Shown: piece after piece, positions 57,546-64,000 of the stretch
Position numbering within the stretch: the first letter of the stretch is position 1
Layout of the letters: each line of letters starts with the position of its first letter
Source: Enorma massiliensis phI
GTDB lineage: Bacteria; Actinomycetota; Coriobacteriia; Coriobacteriales; Coriobacteriaceae
Assembly (NCBI RefSeq): GCF_000311845.1
Contig: NZ_HE978574.1
Location: forward strand, 62,001-126,000
Direction of reading: 5' to 3'
Length of the DNA stretch: 64,000 bases
The notes under the pieces: model-generated
The model's input: the letters and a program-made list of their open reading frames with translations, nothing else
What the model was told of the DNA's origin: nothing
The model's database searches: none
Translations under genes and position numbers: made by a program

Positions 57546-60410
57546 ATGAGTCTCATCGCGGCGCTTGTCGCCGTACCGCTCATCGCGGCGGTACTGCTCA
57601 TGCTGTTCCGGAGCGAATCCCAGCGCAACGTCATTACGATTGCGGCGGCAGCGATAACGGGTGTTACCGCTGTGGCGTTCGCGGTGCAGTACCTGTTCGT
57701 CGGCCACGTATCCTTCGCGTTGCCCCAGGAGACGAGCTACATCGCTACCTGGGTATTCACGGCGATCGACATCGTGCTCTGCGCGGTCATCTTGTGGCAT
57801 GCCGTGCGCTACAAGAACCGGCTCGCCCTCGTTCTCGGTCTCGTTCAGACCGTCGGCGTGATCGCGTTTGCAAACATGACGCTCTCCGAGGGCGCCGGCC
57901 ACATGCTCCCCGAGCCGCTCTACAGCGATCAGCTCTCGGTGATTATGGTACTCATCGTGGGCCTTGTGGGCAGCGCCATCTGCGTCTACGCGCTCGGCTA
58001 CATGCACGACTTCCAGCATCATGAGCCCGCCGGCGCGCCCGACCGCCGCCACTTCTTCAGCGCGCTCATGTTCATCTTCCTCTCCGCGATGTTCGTCATC
58101 GTGCTCTCCGACAACCTCGAGTGGCTCTTCACCGGCTGGGAGATCACGACGGTCTGCTCGTTCCTCATGATCGGGTACACCCGCACGGACGAGGCCATCA
58201 AGAACTCCTTCCGCCAGATCAACCTCAACATGATCGGCGGCCTGGCCTTCCTCGCGGCCCTCATCATGCTCCACTTCGGCGGTATCGAGCTCTCGCTCGC
58301 CGCGTTCATCGAGACAGCGAGCACCACCCAGGCCGCCGTGCTCATCTTCCCGATCCTGCTGCTTTCGGTTGCGGGCCTCACGAAGGCCGCGCAGATGCCG
58401 TTCCACAGCTGGCTTCTCGGCGCCATGGTGGCCCCGACGCCCACGAGCGCCCTGCTCCACTCCTCCACGATGGTCAAGGCCGGCGTCTTTCTGCTGGTTA
58501 AGCTCGCGCCCGTTTACATGGTCTTCCCTGCGGCCTCCATCATGGTCGTTACCGTGGGCGGCGTGACCTTCGTGCTCTGCAGCTTCATGGCCATCAGCCA
58601 GAGCAACGCCAAGCGCGTGCTCGCGTACTCCACGATTGCGAACCTCGGCCTCATCGCCGCCTGCGCTGGCGTGGGCATCGCCGAGGCCGCTTGGGCCGCG
58701 GTCTTCCTCATCATCTTCCATACGGTGTCCAAGTCGATCCTGTTCCTGTGCGTGGGCACGGTTGAGCACCGCATCGGCAGCCGTAACATCGAGGACATGG
58801 ACGGCCTCTTCAGCCGCCTGCCGCGCCTCACCCGCTTCATGATGCTCGGCATCCTGGGTATGTTCGTGGCGCCGTTCGGCATGCTCATCTCCAAGTGGGC
58901 CACGCTCGTCTCGTTCGCCGAGACCGGCAACGTGGTCTTCCTCATCCTGCTCGCCTTCGGTTCTGCCGCTACCTTCTTCTTCTGGGCCAAGTGGCTCGGC
59001 AAGCTTGCGGGCGTGGCCCAGAAGGCCGAGAACGTCGAGGCGGGCGTGCATCGCTCGGAGTGGTTCGCCATCGGCTCCATCGCCGTGCTCATGCTCGCGT
59101 GCTGCCTTGGCCTGCCGGCCATCTCCCTCGGCGTGGTCTCCCCGTACCTCGAGGCTACGTTCGGTAGCAACCCGCAGTTCCTCGGCGTGGACAACATGCT
59201 CATCATGGCGGTCATCGTAGCGTTCATCGCCATCGTCTTCCTCACCCCGTGGGGCCGCGCGAGCAAGAAGCGCCGTGTTGAGGTCTATCTGGGCGGCACC
59301 TGCACCGATCCGGACAGCCGCCGCTTCCACGGATCCATGGGCCGCACCATGACGTCCACCAAGCGCAACTGGTACATGCAGGACATCTTCCCCGAGCATG
59401 CCCTCACCAACGTGGGCGTGATCGTGTGCCTGGGCATCATCCTCATGGCCTTTGCCGCCTGCTTCATCTTCAACACCGACGTGCTCACCGGCGGTACGTT
59501 CTATGTTGAACGCCTGCCGCGCCTCGTGGGCCCCGGGCTTCCCGGCCTGCTGCTCGGCGTTGTGGTCTTCGCCGTCTGCGCGCCTGTTATCGGCTGCCTG
59601 CTCGACGGGCTCGACCGCAAGGTGAGCGCGCACATGCAGGGGCGCGTGGGCCCCAAGCTGCTGCAGCCTTACTACGACGTGCGCAAGCTCCTCGCCAAGG
59701 AGCAGGCGAGCGTCAACGCGGTGGACGAGGCGTACATCACCTGCGCCATCATCTTCTGCCTGCTCGCGGGCGGCATGTTCATCTCTGGTTCCAACCTGCT
59801 CATGTGCGTGTTCCTGGTTACCCTGGCCACGCTCTTCGTGATCATCGCGTCGTACTCCGCGCGGAGCCCCTTCGCCGATACCGGCGCGGACCGCGAGTGC
59901 CTGCAGGTGATGAGCTACGAGCCCATGCTCCTCATCATGACCGTCGGCTTCTTCGGTGCGACGCAGTCGTTCGATACCGCGTCGCTCCTTACGCTCGAGC
60001 AGCCGATGATCATCTCGCTCATCCCGATCTTCCTGGGCTTGCTCTTCATCCTCACCATCAAGCTGCGCAAGAGCCCGTTCGACTACTCCTATAGCCACCA
60101 TGCGCACCAGGAGCTCGTCAAGGGCATCACGACCGAGATGGAGGGCCGCACCCTCGCCAAGGTCGAGATCATGCACTGGTGCGAGACGGTGCTCTTCCTC
60201 ATGTGGGTGGGCATGTTCTTCATCTGGGATAACCCCATCTCTTTTGTGGTTGCGTTGGCGGTCGTGGCCCTCACCTGGTTCTTCGAGGTGTTCATCGACA
60301 ACAACAGCGCGCGCACCAAGTGGCAGTTCGGCCTCAAGTACGCGTGGCTCGTGGCGCTCGTTGCGGGCGTCGTCAACCTGTTCTACATGCTTATCACCCC
60401 GTTCATCTAA
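57546..60410 (+). CDS. Ech-type hydrogenase: fused EchA-EchB membrane subunit
   Basis: A 954-residue membrane protein joining two subunits that are separate in most relatives. Residues 1-610 are NuoL/EchA-like, a proton or sodium channel with about 16 helices (TGWEITTVCSFLMIGY; KAAQMPFHSWLLGAMVAP; SALLHSSTMVKAGVFL). Residues 650-954 are NuoH/EchB-like (GRVGPKLLQPYYDVRKLL; ARSPFADTGADRECLQVMSY; MHWCETVLFLMWVG), which links the membrane arm to the catalytic arm. The ATG at 57546 has GAGGAGGAG upstream. It is the first gene of the operon. No stop or frameshift separates the halves, so a true fusion is the simplest reading. Confidence 0.85.
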   Translation: MSLIAALVAVPLIAAVLLMLFRSESQRNVITIAAAAITGVTAVAFAVQYLFVGHVSFALPQETSYIATWVFTAIDIVLCAVILWHAVRYKNRLALVLGLVQTVGVIAFANMTLSEGAGHMLPEPLYSDQLSVIMVLIVGLVGSAICVYALGYMHDFQHHEPAGAPDRRHFFSALMFIFLSAMFVIVLSDNLEWLFTGWEITTVCSFLMIGYTRTDEAIKNSFRQINLNMIGGLAFLAALIMLHFGGIELSLAAFIETASTTQAAVLIFPILLLSVAGLTKAAQMPFHSWLLGAMVAPTPTSALLHSSTMVKAGVFLLVKLAPVYMVFPAASIMVVTVGGVTFVLCSFMAISQSNAKRVLAYSTIANLGLIAACAGVGIAEAAWAAVFLIIFHTVSKSILFLCVGTVEHRIGSRNIEDMDGLFSRLPRLTRFMMLGILGMFVAPFGMLISKWATLVSFAETGNVVFLILLAFGSAATFFFWAKWLGKLAGVAQKAENVEAGVHRSEWFAIGSIAVLMLACCLGLPAISLGVVSPYLEATFGSNPQFLGVDNMLIMAVIVAFIAIVFLTPWGRASKKRRVEVYLGGTCTDPDSRRFHGSMGRTMTSTKRNWYMQDIFPEHALTNVGVIVCLGIILMAFAACFIFNTDVLTGGTFYVERLPRLVGPGLPGLLLGVVVFAVCAPVIGCLLDGLDRKVSAHMQGRVGPKLLQPYYDVRKLLAKEQASVNAVDEAYITCAIIFCLLAGGMFISGSNLLMCVFLVTLATLFVIIASYSARSPFADTGADRECLQVMSYEPMLLIMTVGFFGATQSFDTASLLTLEQPMIISLIPIFLGLLFILTIKLRKSPFDYSYSHHAHQELVKGITTEMEGRTLAKVEIMHWCETVLFLMWVGMFFIWDNPISFVVALAVVALTWFFEVFIDNNSARTKWQFGLKYAWLVALVAGVVNLFYMLITPFI

Positions 60411-60419
60411 GGAGAGCAT

Positions 60420-60995
60420 ATGGGTTACGCATCCAAATCGCCGTGGCTCATCCATTACGACGGATCGAGCTGCAACGGCTGCGACATCGAGGTGCTCGAC
60501 TCGCTCATGCCGCTCTATGACCTCGAGCGCTTTGGCATCATCAACACGGGCAACCCCAAGCATGCGGACATCTTCCTCGTGACGGGCTCGGTGAACCACC
60601 AGAACATCAACGTGGTGAAGCACATCTACGAGCAGATGATGGAGCCGAAGGTTGTCGTGGCGTGCGGTATCTGCGCGTGCACGGGCGGCGTGTTCCGCGA
60701 TTGCTACAACATCATCGGCGGCGTGGACAAGGCCATTCCGGTGGACGTGTACGCGCCCGGTTGCGCGGTGCGCCCCGAGACCATCATCGACGCCGTGCTC
60801 AAGGCCGTTGAGATTTTGGACGAGAAGGCGAAGCGCTTGGCGGCGGGCGAGGACCCGGCGACGATCGGCAAGCCGATGCCCGAAACGCCGAACGCCCCGG
60901 TTGACGAGCGCCATGCTGCTGCTGAGGCTACGGCGAAGGCCGGAGAAGCTAAGACCGAGCAGCCCGCGGCTGCGACCAAGCAGACGAACGAGTAG
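60420..60995 (+). CDS. Ech-type hydrogenase small subunit (EchC-like)
   Basis: A 191-residue NuoB-type small subunit that carries the proximal 4Fe-4S cluster. The four Cys ligands are in SSCNGCDIEVL, ACGICACTGG and APGCAVRPE. The core ends near residue 140. The rest is an Ala/Lys/Glu-rich tail (ATAKAGEAKTEQPAAAT) not found in usual EchC. It starts 10 bp after the fused membrane subunit, with GGAGAG upstream. Confidence 0.9.
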   Translation: MGYASKSPWLIHYDGSSCNGCDIEVLDSLMPLYDLERFGIINTGNPKHADIFLVTGSVNHQNINVVKHIYEQMMEPKVVVACGICACTGGVFRDCYNIIGGVDKAIPVDVYAPGCAVRPETIIDAVLKAVEILDEKAKRLAAGEDPATIGKPMPETPNAPVDERHAAAEATAKAGEAKTEQPAAATKQTNE

Positions 60996-61004
60996 GAGGC
61001 GCGG

Positions 61005-61727
61005 ATGTACACCACCGAGTATGTAACCATCCCGCTGGGCGAGCTGCTCACGCGCGTGCAGACCTTCAAATACGAGGGGCTTCGCTTCGTGCAGATGGCA
61101 GCCGAGACCACCGCACAGGGTATGGACCTCTTCTACACCTTCTATGACGAGGTGAACGATAAGGCCATCACGCTCGACATCTACGATATCGACGAGACGA
61201 GCGAGGTGCCCTCTATCCAGAACATGTACTTCACGGCGTTCAGCTACGAGAACGAGACGCACGACCTGTTCGGCGTGAAGTTCGTGAACATGAAGCTCGA
61301 CTTTGGCGGGCACTTCTTCAATGTGGCGGTTGATTCGCCCATGACCGTCATCACGCCCGAGCAGAAGGCCGAGCGCGAGAAGGCGGCCAAGGTCGCTGCC
61401 GCTAAGGCAGCCAAGGCGCGCAAGGCAGCAGAGGAGAAGTCTGCGGCCGAGGCCGATGCCGCCGCCGCGGCCAAGATTGCTGCTGTGGAGGCCGGCAAGA
61501 GCGCTGCCAGCGTTGGCGACGTTGCCGACCCGGCCGCAGCTGCTGCTCCCGCGAGCGCCGCTGCCGCGGATGCGGGCGATGCGGGTGCCGATGCCCCCGC
61601 CGCCAGCGCCCCTTCGGCCGACGACCGCGCCGCCAAGATGGAGGCAAAGCTTGCGGCCATGGATCCCGAGAAGGCAGCCAAGGTGCGTGCCGCCCTTGCG
61701 GCCCGCGCTGCAAAGGAGGCGAAGTAG
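61005..61727 (+). CDS. Ech-type hydrogenase subunit (EchD/NuoC-like) with Ala-rich tail
   Basis: A 240-residue protein. Residues 1-110 are the NuoC-like domain (GLRFVQMAAETTAQGMDLFYTF; NETHDLFGVKFVNM). After residue 115 comes an Ala/Lys/Glu linker and then KMEAKLAAMDPEKAAKVRAAL (61640-61702), followed by AARAAKEAK at the end. The same ending occurs on the EchF-like subunit. Typical EchD proteins end near residue 120-130. It lies 9 bp after echC. Confidence 0.85.
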   Translation: MYTTEYVTIPLGELLTRVQTFKYEGLRFVQMAAETTAQGMDLFYTFYDEVNDKAITLDIYDIDETSEVPSIQNMYFTAFSYENETHDLFGVKFVNMKLDFGGHFFNVAVDSPMTVITPEQKAEREKAAKVAAAKAAKARKAAEEKSAAEADAAAAAKIAAVEAGKSAASVGDVADPAAAAAPASAAAADAGDAGADAPAASAPSADDRAAKMEAKLAAMDPEKAAKVRAALAARAAKEAK

Positions 61728-61728
61728 C

Positions 61729-62817
61729 GTGGCAACCCGTTCTGTCATCCCCTTCGGTCCGCAGCATCCGGTGCTGCCGGAGCCGGTGCACCTAGACCTT
61801 GTCGTTGAGGACGAGCGCGTGGTGGAGGCCATCCCGCAGATTGGCTTCGTGCACCGCGGCTTGGAGAAGCTCGTGCAGAAGCGCGACTTCAACCAGTTCG
61901 TGTACGTTGCCGAGCGCGTTTGCGGCATCTGCAGCTTCGGCCATGGTTACGGCTATGCGTCGGCAACCGAGAAGCTCATGGGCATCGAGATTCCGCGCCG
62001 CGCTGAGTACCTCCGCGTGATTCTGGAGGAGCTCTCCCGCTGCCACTCGCACCTGCTGTGGCTGGGCCTTCTGGCCGACGCGTTCGGATTCGAAGCGCTC
62101 TTCAACCACTGCTGGCGCCTGCGCGAGACCGTACTCGACATCTTCCAGCGTACGTGCGGCGCGCGCATCATCCTTTCCATCACGATCGTGGGCGGCATGG
62201 CGCACGACATCAGCGACGAAGACCTCAAGTGGGTCTGCGAGCAGCTTGAGGGCCTCAAGCGCGAGTATCGCGAGATCGTGGACACTATGTTCAACGATGT
62301 GACCGTGCGCGAGCGCCTGTGCGGCGTGGGCTACATCAGCTTCGAGGACGCGCTCGAGCTCTCGATGGTCGGTCCGTTTGCCAAGGGCTCGGGCATCGAG
62401 CACGACATGCGTACCACCGGGTACGGCGCATACGGCGACCTGGAGCACTTCGAGCCCATCATCTCGACCGAGTGCGACTGCTATGCTCGCTGCAAGGTTC
62501 GCTGCGAGGAGGTCTTCCAGTCCATCGACATCATCGAGGAGCTCGTGAAGAAGATCCCGCACGACGGCATTGGCGGCAAGCCGAAGGCGAAGGTGGTCCC
62601 CGAGGGCCAGTCGCTCGTCATGATCGAGCAGCCGCGCGGCGAGGCGTTCTACTACGTGCGCGGCAACGGCACCAAGAACCTCGACCGCTTCCGCATGCGC
62701 ACTCCAACTTCCCAGAACCTGGGCGGTCTTGTGCGCGCGCTGCAGGGCGTGGACCTGGCCGACGTGCCTATGATTATCCTGACCATCGACCCGTGCATCA
62801 GCTGCACAGAGAGGTAG
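61729..62817 (+). CDS. Ech-type hydrogenase large subunit (EchE-like)
   Basis: The catalytic NuoD-type subunit, 362 residues. Both nickel-binding motifs are intact: VCGICSFGHGYG near the N-terminus and DPCISCTER at the extreme C-terminus, so this is an [NiFe]-hydrogenase and not a complex I subunit. The opening is IPFGPQHPVLPEPVHLDL. The start is GTG at 61729, just after the preceding stop and behind AAGGAGG. No C-terminal peptide for protease processing remains after the last Cys, as in Ech. Confidence 0.9.
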   Translation: MATRSVIPFGPQHPVLPEPVHLDLVVEDERVVEAIPQIGFVHRGLEKLVQKRDFNQFVYVAERVCGICSFGHGYGYASATEKLMGIEIPRRAEYLRVILEELSRCHSHLLWLGLLADAFGFEALFNHCWRLRETVLDIFQRTCGARIILSITIVGGMAHDISDEDLKWVCEQLEGLKREYREIVDTMFNDVTVRERLCGVGYISFEDALELSMVGPFAKGSGIEHDMRTTGYGAYGDLEHFEPIISTECDCYARCKVRCEEVFQSIDIIEELVKKIPHDGIGGKPKAKVVPEGQSLVMIEQPRGEAFYYVRGNGTKNLDRFRMRTPTSQNLGGLVRALQGVDLADVPMIILTIDPCISCTER

Positions 62818-62821
62818 CGCA

Positions 62822-63523
62822 ATGGGAACCTTCAAGCTGGGCAAGATGACGCTGCGCTCGCTGTTCCATAAGCCGGCGACGGTGCGCTATCCGTACGAGA
62901 AACGCGATCTTGAGACGCTCTTCCCGCATATGCGCGGCCATGTGGTGAACGATATCGACACCTGCATCCTGTGCGGCATGTGCCAGCGCGCGTGCCCGGT
63001 CGACGCGATTGTCGTGGACCGCAAGGGCGGTGACTGGACCATCGATCCGTATCGCTGCGTGCAGTGCGCGAGCTGCGTGCGCGAATGCCCCAAGGATTGC
63101 CTCTCGATGGGCATCTTGCCAACGGAGCCCACGACGGAGCTCACAACGGTGACGATGCACAAGGATATGCCCGCCAAGCCGGCTGCGAAAGCCGGTGCGA
63201 AGGGCGCCGCTGGTAAGGCTGCCGGCGCTGGGGCCGCGAAGCCCAAGCGCGAGCTGACGCCCGAGCAGCAGGCGCGCGTCGAGGCCGCCCGCAAGGCTGC
63301 GGCGGCCAAGAAGGCCGCGAAGGCTGCCGAGGGCGAGGGCGCCAAGGCGGCTGGGAGCGGAGATGCCGCCAAGGCGGCTGAGGGCGCCCCTGCGGCAGAT
63401 GCTGCGCCCGCCGACGACCATGTCGCTAAGATGGAGGCCAAGCTCGCGGCCATGGACCCCGAGAAGGCTGCTAAGGTGCGTGCCGCCCTTGCCGCCCGCG
63501 AGGCCAAAAAGGCAGCGGAGTAA
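62822..63523 (+). CDS. Ech-type hydrogenase ferredoxin-like subunit (EchF-like) with Ala/Lys-rich tail
   Basis: A 233-residue NuoI-type subunit. Two 4Fe-4S motifs occur in CILCGMCQRACP (near residue 50) and CVQCASCVRECPKDC. The core ends about residue 110. The rest is an Ala/Lys-rich linker (KAAGAGAAKPKRELTPEQQA) ending in KMEAKLAAMDPEKAAKVRAAL and AAREAKKAAE, nearly identical to the end of the EchD-like subunit. It is the last gene of the operon. Confidence 0.88.
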   Translation: MGTFKLGKMTLRSLFHKPATVRYPYEKRDLETLFPHMRGHVVNDIDTCILCGMCQRACPVDAIVVDRKGGDWTIDPYRCVQCASCVRECPKDCLSMGILPTEPTTELTTVTMHKDMPAKPAAKAGAKGAAGKAAGAGAAKPKRELTPEQQARVEAARKAAAAKKAAKAAEGEGAKAAGSGDAAKAAEGAPAADAAPADDHVAKMEAKLAAMDPEKAAKVRAALAAREAKKAAE

Positions 63524-63560
63524 CTTCACGCAGATATAGGCGCGGGTTTTTCCTGTGCAG

Positions 63561-63607
63561 GCGCCCCGGTGTGCGAGCCTCAGCGGCTCAGCATGCCGGG
63601 GCGCTTT
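63561..63607 (+). terminator. Terminator of the hydrogenase operon
   Basis: GCGCCCCGG (63561-63569) pairs with CCGGGGCGC (63596-63604), followed by TTT. Confidence 0.7.
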
Positions 63608-63608
63608 C

Positions 63609-63641
63609 GTGAAACGCAGACACCCGGTGTCTACGTTTCAC
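63609..63641 (-). terminator. Terminator of the Mur ligase gene
   Basis: GTGAAACG (63609-63616) pairs with CGTTTCAC (63634-63641), with inner AGACACC/GGTGTCT pairing, just beyond the stop of the leftward gene. Confidence 0.55.
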
Positions 63642-63647
63642 TGCTTG

Positions 63648-64000
63648 TTAGGGGGCGAGCAGGCGCTTGGCGATGGAAAGGTCGCTTTCGACCTCAGGGT
63701 ACTCGTCGCCGCGATGTTGGCGCGTTTCGTCGCCCTTGGCGAGGAGCAGCACGACGGCATCGCTGGTGCCAGCGCGCGCCACATCGAGGGCGTGCGCGAC
63801 GGCTTCCTCGCGGTCGCAGATGACCTCATGTTCAACACCGGCCGGGGTGTGGTCGGAGAGCTCTGCACAGATATCCGCGACGCGCTCGTGTGCTGGATCC
63901 TCTTCCGTATAGATGATGAGGTCCGCATATTTGCCCGCAACGCGCGGCAGCGCCTCGCGCCGTTCCTGGGCCTTGCCGCCCGGCGCGCCAAAGAGCGCGA
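63648..64000 (-). CDS. Mur ligase (MurE-like), C-terminal part
   Basis: The last 117 codons of a leftward gene, cut by the window edge. It reads LFGAPGGKAQERREALPRVA, then YADLIIYTEEDP, LLLAKGDETRQHRGDEYPEV and ends SDLSIAKRLLAP. This pattern, particularly LLLAKGDETRQ, is the C-terminal domain of UDP-MurNAc-tripeptide synthetase-type ligases, which add the third amino acid of the peptidoglycan stem. The substrate-deciding residues are not covered, and a MurE-like paralogue is possible. Confidence 0.75.
   Translation of the reverse strand, partial: ALFGAPGGKAQERREALPRVAGKYADLIIYTEEDPAHERVADICAELSDHTPAGVEHEVICDREEAVAHALDVARAGTSDAVVLLLAKGDETRQHRGDEYPEVESDLSIAKRLLAP

Noticed and set aside
57462-61928. 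1488-codon frame opposite the hydrogenase operon
   Set aside because: Its His/Glu/Arg/Asp-rich sequence mirrors hydrophobic codons of the membrane subunits; five well-recognised genes lie on the other strand.
57546-63523. Respiratory complex I (nuo) operon
   Set aside because: The large subunit retains both nickel-binding cysteine pairs (CGIC and CISC), and no NuoE/F/G, A, J, K or N genes are present; this is an Ech-type hydrogenase.

Overview
The window is chromosomal DNA from a high-GC actinobacterium of the class Coriobacteriia, most like Collinsella or a close relative. The genus is an inference from gene content, the oriC gene order, Coriobacteriia-style hypothetical proteins and an Ech-type hydrogenase. 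It contains the replication origin: nearly all genes from about 8.9 to 20.3 kb read leftward and most genes from 20.6 to 26.5 kb read rightward. A perfect DnaA box and further DnaA-box-like sites lie between the two blocks.

Layout. 0-8.6 kb: a response-regulator 5' end, a GNAT acetyltransferase, a Tat lipoprotein, a TSCPD protein, purB, tRNA-Gly(CCC), a CmpB-like membrane protein, purE and a bifunctional-nuclease-domain protein. 8.9-20.3 kb, leftward: a GHKL-ATPase/winged-helix protein, dnaA, dnaN, recF, dciA, gyrB and gyrA, listed in order away from the origin. 20.3-26.7 kb, rightward: rpmH, rnpA, yidD, yidC, jag, rsmG, a 0.9-kb AT-rich gene-free stretch, parA, parB and a small YtxH-like gene. 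Five parS-like palindromes lie between 18.5 and 26.6 kb. 26.7-45.6 kb: rlmN, ddl-dinG, a PafBC-like WYL pair, a very large split M28-like membrane protein, glutaredoxin, a class B-like sortase operon, tRNA-Ile and tRNA-Ala, a PTS IIA protein, an ABC exporter and pyridoxal kinase. 45.6-48 kb is a decayed region (deleted lacI-type regulator, permease fragment, repeats). 48-57 kb: a Schlafen/AlbA_2 regulator, carAB, an orphan HTH protein and fprA. 57.5-63.5 kb: a five-gene energy-converting [NiFe]-hydrogenase operon in which the EchA-like and EchB-like subunits are fused. The window ends in the 3' part of a Mur ligase gene.

Functional links. The oriC block holds the initiator, clamp, repair and topoisomerase genes together with the segregation system and its centromere-like sites. 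purB/purE and carAB supply nucleotides. Ech, FprA and the short electron chain they imply fit a strict anaerobe that disposes of reductant as H2 and detoxifies O2 or NO.

The least explained material is non-coding. (i) Two tRNA genes are each followed by a 180-187 bp structured insert that ends in a copy of the tRNA's own last 21 nt; its hairpins have different sequences but the same shape in the two copies. (ii) Seven intergenic elements of about 127-174 bp are each bounded by long inverted repeats. (iii) Short families of palindromic and direct repeats are scattered in spacers. Protein novelties are the GHKL/winged-helix protein beside dnaA, matching C-terminal tails on two hydrogenase subunits, and a peptidase fold split by an acidic linker of about 690 residues. 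No rRNA genes, CRISPR arrays or complete insertion sequences were seen.
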